In this document: piece by piece, positions 22,621 to 30,486 of the stretch
Numbering within the stretch: the first letter of the stretch is position 1
Layout: each line of letters opens with the position of its first letter
NCBI RefSeq assembly: GCF_049331405.1
Contig: NZ_CP186274.1
Span: 2,480,001-2,544,000 of the forward strand
Direction: 5' to 3'
DNA from: PoT sp049331405
GTDB lineage: Bacteria; Planctomycetota; Planctomycetia; Isosphaerales; Isosphaeraceae
Length of the DNA stretch: 64,000 bases
The notes under the pieces: model-generated
What the model saw: the letters and a program-made list of their open reading frames with translations, nothing else
Databases searched by the model: none
What the model was told of the DNA's origin: nothing
Position numbers and translations under genes: made by a program

Positions 22621-23283
22621 TCAGGCCCGTTGGTCCGACCAGGAGCGCACGGTCTCGGCGATGACCGCGACCTCGGCCATGGCGCCGATGCCTATGTCGC
22701 CGCAGGCCAGCCGCTTGGACTGGGGCGGGACGAGCACGATCCGGGGCGCATGACACGCATAGACCTCGGCAGCCTGGTCCAGGCTCCAGGTTTGAGGCTG
22801 CCGGCCGTCGCCGCGGTCCTCGAGGATCTGGCGCAAGTGACGCTGCGTCACCGGGCTCTGCCACATGAGCGTATTCATGGCAGGGGCCAGGATCAGGGGC
22901 TTCTCGAAGTCCCAGGCGCGGAAGATACAGGTCAGGAAGTTATCGGAGAGGCCGACCGCGAATTTCGCCAGGGTGTTGGCGTCGAGGGGGGCGACGATGA
23001 AGAGGTCTGCCCAGTTGCGGAAGGTGATGTGCAGGACGGGGTCGTCGCGGCGGTAGAGCGAGCCGGACCATTCGTCGGAGTCGCGGAAAAGGGGCCCGCC
23101 GTCGGGGTCGGTCGGCTCGCGAGGGAGGTCGGCCGGATCGAAGAAATGGAGCGCGGGCTCGGTCGCCACCACGCGCACGCTGTGTCCGGCCTGGCGTAAG
23201 AGTTCGTAAAGCAGTGGCGTCTTGAGGGCGGCCACGGAGCCCGTCACTCCCAGGATGATTCGCAAGCTCGAGTTGGTCGGCAT
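22621..23283 (-). CDS. Phosphopantothenoylcysteine decarboxylase (HFCD flavoprotein), stand-alone
   Basis: A 220-residue flavoprotein that should decarboxylate phosphopantothenoylcysteine in coenzyme A synthesis. Family marks: FMN loop GVTGSVAALKTP, catalytic His85 in LHITFRNWAD, PLDANTLAKFAVGLSDN, the PAMNTLMW motif (137 region) and the substrate-clamp Cys194 in KRLACGDIGIGAMAE. Most bacteria use a bifunctional CoaBC; this one lacks the synthetase domain. Its wording, especially TCIFRAWDFEKP and RLACGD, is closest in my recollection to eukaryotic AtHAL3/PPCDC. About 24 extra residues (155-180) precede the clamp. No CoaB gene is visible nearby. A role in modifying another thiol compound is a less likely alternative. 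Confidence 0.82.
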   Translation of the reverse strand: MPTNSSLRIILGVTGSVAALKTPLLYELLRQAGHSVRVVATEPALHFFDPADLPREPTDPDGGPLFRDSDEWSGSLYRRDDPVLHITFRNWADLFIVAPLDANTLAKFAVGLSDNFLTCIFRAWDFEKPLILAPAMNTLMWQSPVTQRHLRQILEDRGDGRQPQTWSLDQAAEVYACHAPRIVLVPPQSKRLACGDIGIGAMAEVAVIAETVRSWSDQRA

Positions 23284-23393
23284 TCTCGGGAACGACTTGC
23301 GAGTTCGCCTCGGGTGGCATCCATCGACATCGACCGCTCGATCATTGATCCGTCAATGAGAGGTTGGGTTAGAAGGCACGATAGCCGCCAAAA

Positions 23394-23633
23394 TTAGCGA
23401 CGATCGGCGGAGAGGGGCTCGACGGCTTCGTTGACGGCCTGAGCCAGGCTGTTCCAGAGTCGGCGACGGAGCTGTTGCGTCTCGCGCCGGGTGAGAAGGA
23501 GTCGCTCGTTCGCCCGTTGCGTCAGGGCGGTGACGACGGCCTTCATGTCGATTTGGACCATGCCCGCTAAGTCCTCGAACTCCTGGGGCAAGTCGAGGGA
23601 TAAATAGGGGGACTCTTGCTTGCAGGTAGCCAT
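23394..23633 (-). CDS. Small hypothetical protein (79 aa) with structured leader
   Basis: From the ATG at 23633 the product is 79 residues, acidic at the N-terminus (ESPYLSLDLPQEFEDLAGM) and basic in the middle (RANERLLLTRRETQQLRRR), probably helical and cytoplasmic. No domain is recognised. The start is fixed by AAGGAGGG seven nt upstream; the 11 extra residues of the longer frame run through that motif. The leader contains a second copy of the same motif and two hairpins, described separately. Confidence 0.65.
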   Translation of the reverse strand: MATCKQESPYLSLDLPQEFEDLAGMVQIDMKAVVTALTQRANERLLLTRRETQQLRRRLWNSLAQAVNEAVEPLSADRR

Positions 23634-23698
23634 CAAACACCCTCCTTGGCTGAGGGAAACCCTCAAGGTTGCGGGGTCCTCCTTGGCTGGGCCAAGGC
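23634..23698 (-). promoter_or_regulatory. Leader with duplicated CAGCCAAGGAGG and two hairpins
   Basis: Reading the minus strand: CCTTGGC-CCA-GCCAAGG (7-bp stem, 23681-23697), then AGGACC, then GAGGG-TTT-CCCTC (5-bp stem, about 23652-23664), then CAGCCAAGGAGG leading to the ATG at 23633. The 12-mer occurs twice. The CCTTGGC arm can pair with either GCCAAGG copy, and the second copy overlaps the ribosome-binding site, so two exclusive folds, open or closed, are possible. Whether this is regulatory is untested. Confidence 0.45.
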
Positions 23699-23898
23699 TA
23701 AACCCGGCGTGTACCCTCAGTCAAGTCAATTCCGAGTTGCTCCGCAGAGATACCATCGCGGAGGGAGTCGAGAGCAGCATCGGCTCCCGCTTATCTGGCA
23801 ATGCAACTGATGCGCCAATTCTACTGCCTACGAACAATCATGTGACACAATGCCAAGCCTGCGTGATTGTCAATTCATCGATCGCAAGCTCAGACACG

Positions 23899-24735
23899 TC
23901 AGAACCACGCGGGTTCGGGCTCTCGATGGGCCCCCGGGCCGATCGCGTCCTGGACGAGCTCGACGAGGCGAGGGCCGTCCACAAGCTCGATCGGGTGCGA
24001 GGCCACGAACTTCTCCGCAGCAAGGGAGAAGGTCCGGGTGGTCACGAAATAGCCTTTGTGGCTCTTCGTGTGGTGGATCGTGCCCAGGAACTTCTGGAGC
24101 TCGGGGGAACCCACGACGCCTCGGCTGTGATACTTGCACTGGACGACCGCACGGACGCCGTCGCGAGAGAGACGGAGGTCGGCCCCTTCGTCGCCGGTGC
24201 CGCCGACCTGCTCGACCTCGTAGCCGAGCGCCTCGAAGACCTCGGCCACGAATTCCTCGAAGCCTTCGGGGGTCAGCGTCGAGAGTTGGGCGAGCTTCAG
24301 GTCGGCGCGTTTCGCCTGGCGCCTGAGGGTCTCGCTCCGCTCCCTCGACTCGTGGATCCCGTCGCGGATGGCGCCGAGTTCCCGCTCGACCCGCGTGCGT
24401 TCGTCCCCATCGAGCCGGGCCGCGTAGCGCTCGATCTTGTAGAGGGTATTCTTGATGGTGTTGTCGAGCCGGGCCCGCTCGGCTCGGGTCAATTGATTCT
24501 GATATCGGCGAAAGACCGAGTATTCCAGGTGCTCGAAGGCCCCGGCCAGTTCCCCCGCAGAGCGGATCATCGCCGCGTCATCCTGGTAGGCGGCGCTGGT
24601 CCAGAGCAGGCCCTGCTTGCTCGTCGCCGTCGAGGGATTCGCGATCGCCGCGGTGTTCGTCGTGGCGACGCCCCCCGCACGCTCCTTGAACCATTCGAGC
24701 AGCATGGACGCGCACCGAGGTCCCATACACTCCAT
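23899..24735 (-). CDS. Mrr-like restriction-endonuclease-fold protein
   Basis: From the ATG at 24735 (GAGGAG upstream) the protein is 278 residues; the GTG at 24753 is the longer alternative. Residues about 50-150 are helical and charged, possibly coiled coil. Residues about 153-260 are the Mrr_cat PD-(D/E)xK domain: FEEFVAEVFEALGYEVEQVG, GTGDEGADL with Asp186, and VVQCKYHS with Gln199 and Lys201. Mrr-family nucleases often cut modified DNA, while others serve repair. No methyltransferase or other defence gene is adjacent, so it is an orphan with unknown substrate. There is no membrane segment. Confidence 0.8.
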   Translation of the reverse strand: MECMGPRCASMLLEWFKERAGGVATTNTAAIANPSTATSKQGLLWTSAAYQDDAAMIRSAGELAGAFEHLEYSVFRRYQNQLTRAERARLDNTIKNTLYKIERYAARLDGDERTRVERELGAIRDGIHESRERSETLRRQAKRADLKLAQLSTLTPEGFEEFVAEVFEALGYEVEQVGGTGDEGADLRLSRDGVRAVVQCKYHSRGVVGSPELQKFLGTIHHTKSHKGYFVTTRTFSLAAEKFVASHPIELVDGPRLVELVQDAIGPGAHREPEPAWF

Positions 24736-24966
24736 CGTTGCTGCGCTCCTCACTCCAATCGGACCGCCCCTCTGGCGGCGGCCGCACCAACTGAACTTCT
24801 GACTCTCAGCATGGTCGGCCTCGAGGGTCGCGGCAAGTAAAATCCCTAGGCGGGGTCCGATTCAACCGGACGCATCCGGCGTTGACTTCGACTCGCATCC
24901 GACTCCACAATCAGGACCTTAAATTCTAGAAGTCGTGCGACAATACGGTTCGCAAGGAGCCGCCCG

Positions 24967-25749
24967 ATGGGCCAATTTGCAGTCATATTGCCCGCCGCCG
25001 GGCGTTCGACGCGGTTCGGCGACCCTAAGCAGAAAAAGATCTTCGCCGAGCTCGAAGGACGCGCCGTCTGGCTCCGGGCGATCGAGCCGTTCGTCAACCG
25101 GGACGACGTGTCCCAGACGATCGTGGTGATCGCCCCCGAGGATCGCGAACTCTTCGAGCGACGATTCCGCCCTAGCGTCGCGTTCATGAATATCAAGGTG
25201 ATCGACGGCGGCGAGGAACGCTCGGATTCCATCGCCAGGGCACTCGAGGTCGTCGACCCCGAGTGCGAGTACATCGCCGTGCATGACGCCGCGCGTCCCT
25301 GCCTCACCACAGAGCAGGTCGACGCCGTCTTCGCGGCGGCCAAGGAGCACGGCGCGGCCCTGCTGGCGATCCCCGTGGCCGACACCATCAAGCGGGTGGA
25401 CGCCGACCAGTTCACGACCGAGACGGTCTCGAGGAAAGACCTGTACCTGGCCCAGACGCCCCAGGTCTTCCGCCGCGATCTGCTGCTGAAAGCCTACGCG
25501 AACCGAGAGGCCCTCGGGGCTGCCGTCACCGACGACACTCAACTCGTCGAGGCGCTGGGGCACCCTTGCGCCGTCGTGGAGGGGTCGTCGATGAACCTCA
25601 AGATCACGACGAGCAACGATCTCCGCCTGGCGGGGGCGGTGCTCCAGGCCTTGCCCAAGACGAAGCGAGAGGCCGCCTCCCACCCATTCGCCGACGAGCA
25701 GGCGATGTGGGGCGACCTCCCCAAGCCGAAGCCGCACGAACTCTTCTGA
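24967..25749 (+). CDS. ispD: 2-C-methyl-D-erythritol 4-phosphate cytidylyltransferase
   Basis: IspD couples CTP to MEP in the non-mevalonate isoprenoid pathway. It has 260 residues. The N-terminal nucleotide-binding signature LPAAGRSTRFG...KQKKIF is present, with IDGGEERSDSI, the VHDAARPC metal-site block, PVADTIKR and a TDDTQLVEALG block. AAGGAG lies 7 nt before the ATG. About 30 extra residues at the C-terminus (after LRLAGAVLQAL) are Pro/Lys-rich and unusual. It diverges from the Mrr-like gene, and the next gene converges after about 20 bp. Confidence 0.93.
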   Translation: MGQFAVILPAAGRSTRFGDPKQKKIFAELEGRAVWLRAIEPFVNRDDVSQTIVVIAPEDRELFERRFRPSVAFMNIKVIDGGEERSDSIARALEVVDPECEYIAVHDAARPCLTTEQVDAVFAAAKEHGAALLAIPVADTIKRVDADQFTTETVSRKDLYLAQTPQVFRRDLLLKAYANREALGAAVTDDTQLVEALGHPCAVVEGSSMNLKITTSNDLRLAGAVLQALPKTKREAASHPFADEQAMWGDLPKPKPHELF

Positions 25750-25770
25750 GCGAGAGCGTGAGGCCTCGCC

Positions 25771-26622
25771 TCACTTCTTCGCAAAGAGCAGCCGATCGGC
25801 CGTGCGATGGAGCAGCCATTCCTTGTCTTCCGGGGTCAGGAAGTCGAGGTGCTTGCGGATCAGGTCGAGGCTCTGCCCGTACTTGTCGGTGACGACCTGG
25901 AACGGGCAGTCGCTCTCCCACATGCACCGATCCGCCCCGTAGGCCTGCAAGACCTGGCGGATCAAAGGACCGAGGTCAGTATAGGGGGGGGTCTTCTTGC
26001 CCAGTGCGTAGTAGGCCCCGACCTTGATGGAGAGCTTAGGGTGCTTCGCCAGTGCGCAGAGAGCCTGGACATCAGCCGGGGCGATCTTGCCGTCGACGCC
26101 GATCCGACCGAGGTGGTCGATGATGACCGGCGTCTTCGGGAACCGCGTGCACATGCGGTCGACCTCGGCGAACGAGTCGGGGCCGATCAGGCAGCTCAGG
26201 ACCTGCCCCGTCTCCGCGGCCGCCGCGAACATGGCCTCGTAGCCCCTGGGCTCCAGCCACTTCGCCGGCGGTTGTTTGCTGTAATTCGGCGCGATCCGGA
26301 AGGCCCGAACCCCCTTCGGCAGGAGTCCCCGCATCGCCTCGTCGGGATGTGCCGCGAGCGGGTCGACGATGGCCGTGCCGACAAATCGGTCGGGATAGAG
26401 CTTGATCATGTCGAGCATGTACGAATTATCGAATTCGTAGTAGCTCATCTGGATCAGGTTGACCCGCCCGACGCCCTCGGGCCGGCAGATGGCGAGCAGT
26501 TCCTCCGCCGTGAACGACGGGGGCTGCATGTCGGCCACCGTGAACCCCGAAGCCAGGGGGTAGTGGGCGACGTCGGGCGTCCAGATGTGGGAGTGGGCGT
26601 CGATGTAGGGTTCGAGGGCCAC
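25771..26622 (-). CDS. Amidohydrolase-family (TIM-barrel) protein
   Basis: A 283-residue protein of the Amidohydro_2 type, as in lactonases and decarboxylases. The metal-binding N-terminus is DAHSHIW, the middle holds PVIIDHLGRIG, and the end has MWESDCPFQ with the catalytic Asp. There is no leader, so it is cytoplasmic. The start is GTG at 26622 with GAGG about 9 nt upstream. It lies 78 nt after the DUF1501 gene on the same strand and may be co-transcribed. The substrate cannot be read from the sequence. Confidence 0.82.
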   Translation of the reverse strand: MALEPYIDAHSHIWTPDVAHYPLASGFTVADMQPPSFTAEELLAICRPEGVGRVNLIQMSYYEFDNSYMLDMIKLYPDRFVGTAIVDPLAAHPDEAMRGLLPKGVRAFRIAPNYSKQPPAKWLEPRGYEAMFAAAAETGQVLSCLIGPDSFAEVDRMCTRFPKTPVIIDHLGRIGVDGKIAPADVQALCALAKHPKLSIKVGAYYALGKKTPPYTDLGPLIRQVLQAYGADRCMWESDCPFQVVTDKYGQSLDLIRKHLDFLTPEDKEWLLHRTADRLLFAKK

Positions 26623-26700
26623 GGGCGTGCCTCGCTCGGGTCTAACTTTGGAATCGAAGGGGATGCCTCGCCTCGGATCCGCGCTCGACGAGCCCTCGGG

Positions 26701-28209
26701 TTAGGCGATCACTTCCTGGACCACCTCGCCGTCGGGGATCAAGGCGAGCGGACGCCCCTGGCGGTCGGTCAGCATCGTGTTGATGTCGATGCCGAGGAGG
26801 TGATAGATCGTCGCCAGGATATCCTTGGGGGACACCCTGCGCTCCACCGGGTCGCTGGCGATCTTGTCGGATCGGCCGACCACCCGCCCCCTGGCGATGC
26901 CGCCCCCCGCCATCAGGACCGAGTAGCAGCGTGACCAGTGGTCGCGGCCGCCGCCCTGGCCCAGGCTGAGTTGCGGGGTACGACCGTGCTCGCTCAGGCA
27001 GACGACCAAGGTCTCATCGAGCAGGCCGCGGTTGTCGAGGTCGAGCAGGAGCCCGGTGAGGGTCTGATCCAGGCCCGGCAGGAGTTCGTCCTTCATCCGG
27101 GGGAAGTGGTCCCAGTGCGTATCCCAGCCGGTCCCCGCGAGGCCGTATTCATCCCAGAAGGCGGTGACGAAGCGGCCGCCGGCCTCGACGAGGCGCCTTG
27201 CGGTGAGGGCCGCCTGGCCGAAGAGGGTCATCCCGTACATCTCGCGCGTCTGGGACGTCTCGTCGTCGAGGTCGAACGCACGTCGAAGCTTCTCCGAACC
27301 GAGGAGCGAGTACGCCATAGCGCGGTGTCGGTCGACTCCGGACCTCTCGGCTCCTCGGTCCATCTCGCGACGGGCCGCCTCGAACTGCTCGAGCAGGTCG
27401 CGACGGCGATCGAGGCGGTCGAAGGTGAGGTCAGGCCCGAGGTTGGAGACGCCGCCGAGTTGGAACCGGCTGTCTGGCGTGACGCCGCGATAGGGCTCGA
27501 GGTCGTTCCAGGTCTTGCCGGCGAGCGTCTTCGTGGCCTTTTTGGTGGCCTTGCCGATGAACTCGGTGCAGATCGGGTCGTAAGCCTGGCCGAGGAAGCC
27601 GGCATACGGGCCGGCGCGGGCGACCTCGCCCACGCGCTGGCTGCTGAAAGGGAAGGGGAGGAGCAGGTTCCGCGGGACCTCGGGGCGGGCGTTGCCGCTC
27701 TGCTGCGAGTCGATGTAGTCGACCACCGAGCCGATGAACGGGTACTGTCCCGGATCCTTCGGATTCAGCTCGAGCGCGACGTCGATCCTCGGGACCCCCG
27801 TCGTCGCATAGGCGACGCCGTGGAGCGGATACGGGTGCGAGACCGACCGGATCACGGTGACCTTGTCCATCACCGTCGAGAGCTTCGGCAGGAGCTCACA
27901 GACGTCGAGGCCGGAGATGTTCGACTGGATCGACTTCAGCTCGCCCCGGATCTGCTCGGGGGCATCGGGCTTGGGGTCGAACGTCTCGAGCTGGCTGGGG
28001 GAACCATACAGGAAGAGGAAGATGCACGACTTGGCCTTGCCGAAGCCCCCGCCGACGGGCAGGGGCGTCGCGGGCTCGGCCGAGGCCTGCCGGAAGCTCG
28101 AAGGGTCGGACATGCCCAGGCCGAGCATGCTGAGCGAGCCGACGTGCAACAAGTCGCGTCGTGTCAACCCGTCGCAAAGCCGCTTCGGGCTTCCCAGGAC
28201 ACGAATCAA
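26701..28209 (-). CDS. DUF1501 protein (sulfatase-like fold), Tat leader
   Basis: A 502-residue member of DUF1501, a family greatly expanded in planctomycetes and related to alkaline phosphatase/sulfatase folds. The leader contains a twin-arginine motif LTRRDLLHVG. Family blocks include FLYGSPSQLETFDPKPDAPEQ, SVSHPYPLH, WDTHWDHFPRMKDELLPGLD and LSEHGRTP...GRDHW. The start is TTG at 28209, preceded by GAGGTGAC. The substrate is unknown; carbohydrate sulfate ester breakdown is often suggested for neighbours of such genes, but no sulfatase lies here. A second copy lies at 58982. Confidence 0.88.
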   Translation of the reverse strand: MIRVLGSPKRLCDGLTRRDLLHVGSLSMLGLGMSDPSSFRQASAEPATPLPVGGGFGKAKSCIFLFLYGSPSQLETFDPKPDAPEQIRGELKSIQSNISGLDVCELLPKLSTVMDKVTVIRSVSHPYPLHGVAYATTGVPRIDVALELNPKDPGQYPFIGSVVDYIDSQQSGNARPEVPRNLLLPFPFSSQRVGEVARAGPYAGFLGQAYDPICTEFIGKATKKATKTLAGKTWNDLEPYRGVTPDSRFQLGGVSNLGPDLTFDRLDRRRDLLEQFEAARREMDRGAERSGVDRHRAMAYSLLGSEKLRRAFDLDDETSQTREMYGMTLFGQAALTARRLVEAGGRFVTAFWDEYGLAGTGWDTHWDHFPRMKDELLPGLDQTLTGLLLDLDNRGLLDETLVVCLSEHGRTPQLSLGQGGGRDHWSRCYSVLMAGGGIARGRVVGRSDKIASDPVERRVSPKDILATIYHLLGIDINTMLTDRQGRPLALIPDGEVVQEVIA

Positions 28210-28362
28210 GGGTCACCTCGTGGCAAGGTGGGTGCGGGGGGAGGCGGCGCGACCGGAGTGGGTCGATACGCCGCCCGAATGCCATGACCCACCGAGCCTA
28301 TGCCATATTTAAAGACTGTTCAACAACAAAATCTCGCGAATGCCAGCGACGCGTCCGGTCGC

Positions 28363-30126
28363 TCAGCGTACGAGGGCCTCGAAGGAGACATAGCCTTCGG
28401 ATCCGGGGGCCAGGGCACCCGGCAGGTCCCAGCGCAGCTCGGTCGAGCCGACGCGGTTCTCCTCGGCGGTGAAGATCGAGCCCTTCGGCCCCTTCGCGCT
28501 CCTGGCAACGTACTGGAGCCGGGGCAGGAGGCTGTCGACGACCGAGACCGAGGTGATCGGGGTGTTGCCCATGTTGCGGTACTGGATCACGAAGGTCAGG
28601 GTGTCTCCCTGCTCGGCCTCTGAGGCGCTGACGCGCTTGATGACGGCCAGGCCGGGCTTCTTGGGGGGCTCCTCGACGCCGACGGTCTCGCGAGCCGGCC
28701 AGGTCATGACGGCCTGACCCGCCCCTTGCACGATCCCAGTGATGACGGCGCTCTCGGCGGTCTTGATCGTCAGGGGCGGGAGGGTCTCCTGGATCCCGTC
28801 CGCCTTCTGGCGGTTCTTGACCTTCTGGGCGACGTCCACCTGCACGCGCCCGGCGATGTGGGTGAGCGTGTCATAGCCGTTGAGCACGCGGAGCTCGACG
28901 TGCGTCCCCGCGAAGGCCCGCCCCTTCATGCCCGAGGGCCGGACCCGTTCCCGCTGGGCCTGGGCCGCCTGGTTCTGGACGAGCCGGGTGATCCGCTGCT
29001 TGGTCTCGAGGGCGATCTGACCCTCGATCTTCTCAGTCCGTCGCGGCCCGAGGACGGTCAGGGCCTCGTTCGGGCCGACGCTCGAACGAACGGTGGCGAA
29101 CCGGGGGGCGTACACGCAGACCAAGTTGGTCGGCAGGATCCGGGCGCGTCGTGTGTCGTCGAACTGGACGACCGCGTCGCGGGGGTCGATCCCGAGAAGG
29201 CCGCCGTCGCCGCCGAAGTGAGCGGCCTCGGCGTGGTCGCCGCCGTCGCAGAGGTATTCATCCTTAGGCACCCAGGGGCGACCCGGGGGCGGGGGCGTCC
29301 CGCGGACCGGGCCGCAGGGGAGGCCGCAGGGCTCGCCGCCCGAAGTGGTGAACGGGCACTTGAGCGAGCCCGGGGGCACCTCGTAGATCACCGAGCCGTT
29401 CAGCTCCTCGGGCATCGGCTTGCGTCCGCCGATCCGGATGATCGCCATGACGCGGCCCAGCGCCGCACCGACCTTGAGAGGTTCCTCGGCCGGGTTGAGC
29501 GTGACGATCGGGATCTCCCCCTTCGGCAACGCGATGGGCATGGCCTGCTCGGGGTCCTCGACGTAGGTCACGTGCGTGACGAGCCGACCGTGGTCGGCGG
29601 CGTCGATGAAGTCATCCTCGTTGAGCACGATCCGGATCGGGAACTTGCTCACGTCGAGCCCTTCCGGCCGGTGCAGGTGGCCGACCACCTGGATCACCGG
29701 GTAGAGCTCGGCCTCGGGCCTGCCGGGGATCTGCGAGATCTTGAGCCGATACCCGACGCCGACCTTCAGGCCGACCAGCTCCGGCTGATCTCCGGCGCCG
29801 AGCGGGGAGGGGACGGGCTCGGGCGGGGGCCCGAGGATCTCGACCTTGGCCCCCTCGGGAGCCTGGAAGCGGACGACCTGGACGTTGTGCGGGAGCGTGG
29901 ACGCCGGGATCGGGCCGACCACCGCAGTGCCGGGAGCCGCCGGCCCTGGCTGCGGGGCAACCGCGGGACCATCGGCGGGGGTCGGGACGGGCGTCGGCGC
30001 CGGGACCGGGGCGAAGACCGGCGGCGCTTGCGACCAGGCGGCGGCGGGCAGGGCCGTCGTCAAGATGGCCGCCGCCAACGACCAGGCGAGGCGCTCCGCG
30101 CGGCGGACGAATCCTGGCTCTTTCAT
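28363..30126 (-). CDS. Secreted protein with DUF11 C-terminus
   Basis: About 587 residues from the ATG at 30126 (AAAGGG 9 nt upstream). The leader runs from RRAERLAWSLAAAILTTALP to the AWSQA cleavage site, followed by a Pro/Ala linker. Residues about 100-230 hold a domain with GVGYRLKISQIPGRPEAELY and LNEDDFIDAADHGRLVTHV, which recurs in the next gene upstream. A Cys/Pro loop (CPFTTSGGEPCGLPCGP) follows. The last 100 residues are one DUF11 repeat (VIQYRNMGNTPITSVSVVDS). It is probably extracytoplasmic and structural; no enzyme motif is seen. Confidence 0.8.
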   Translation of the reverse strand: MKEPGFVRRAERLAWSLAAAILTTALPAAAWSQAPPVFAPVPAPTPVPTPADGPAVAPQPGPAAPGTAVVGPIPASTLPHNVQVVRFQAPEGAKVEILGPPPEPVPSPLGAGDQPELVGLKVGVGYRLKISQIPGRPEAELYPVIQVVGHLHRPEGLDVSKFPIRIVLNEDDFIDAADHGRLVTHVTYVEDPEQAMPIALPKGEIPIVTLNPAEEPLKVGAALGRVMAIIRIGGRKPMPEELNGSVIYEVPPGSLKCPFTTSGGEPCGLPCGPVRGTPPPPGRPWVPKDEYLCDGGDHAEAAHFGGDGGLLGIDPRDAVVQFDDTRRARILPTNLVCVYAPRFATVRSSVGPNEALTVLGPRRTEKIEGQIALETKQRITRLVQNQAAQAQRERVRPSGMKGRAFAGTHVELRVLNGYDTLTHIAGRVQVDVAQKVKNRQKADGIQETLPPLTIKTAESAVITGIVQGAGQAVMTWPARETVGVEEPPKKPGLAVIKRVSASEAEQGDTLTFVIQYRNMGNTPITSVSVVDSLLPRLQYVARSAKGPKGSIFTAEENRVGSTELRWDLPGALAPGSEGYVSFEALVR

Positions 30127-30486
30127 ATCCATGAACCCTTTGACATTCAGGGTGTTGAGAATATCATCCTGACAAGTCGCGCTGGATGCCGTCCGGCCGG
30201 TGCGCAAGGCCAGGGGTCGTCGATGCGTCCCCGGGGCCGTCACGGCGGTGCGCCATCGGATGGCGGGGGAAGGGTCTCCGAACGGTCGAGTCGGAGGAAG
30301 ACCCGTCCCCGGCCACCCGCGAGCGGAGGGCTTGGCCGCCCCCCCCGATCCTCGGGAGGGAGGCCCGACCGGGCCGAGTTCGTCCCGATCGGTTGCGGCA
30401 AAGCCCCGGCGGATCGCGTCTGAATCCGCGGATCCGCCGGGGCGTGGGGCAAGGACATCAGTTGCCGATCAAGTTCTAGCCCGACC
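30127..30486. other. Intergenic region between two secreted-protein genes
   Basis: About 360 bases with no supported gene. It contains the terminator of the upstream gene at 30400-30443 and presumably the promoter of the downstream one around 30130-30200, where an AT-richer stretch lies, but no clear boxes are visible. Confidence 0.5.
30400..30443 (-). terminator. Intrinsic terminator (minus strand)
   Basis: A perfect 13-bp stem (GCCCCGGCGGATC at 30403-30415 with its complement at 30431-30443) has a 15-nt loop and, on the minus strand, is followed by TTTGCC. It lies 44 nt past the stop codon of the gene at 30487-31530. Confidence 0.65.

Noticed and set aside
28726..30423. Long plus-strand frame opposite the DUF11 gene
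   Set aside because: Shadow frame with random-like Arg/Asp-rich composition; the minus strand has a leader, a linker and a DUF11 domain.
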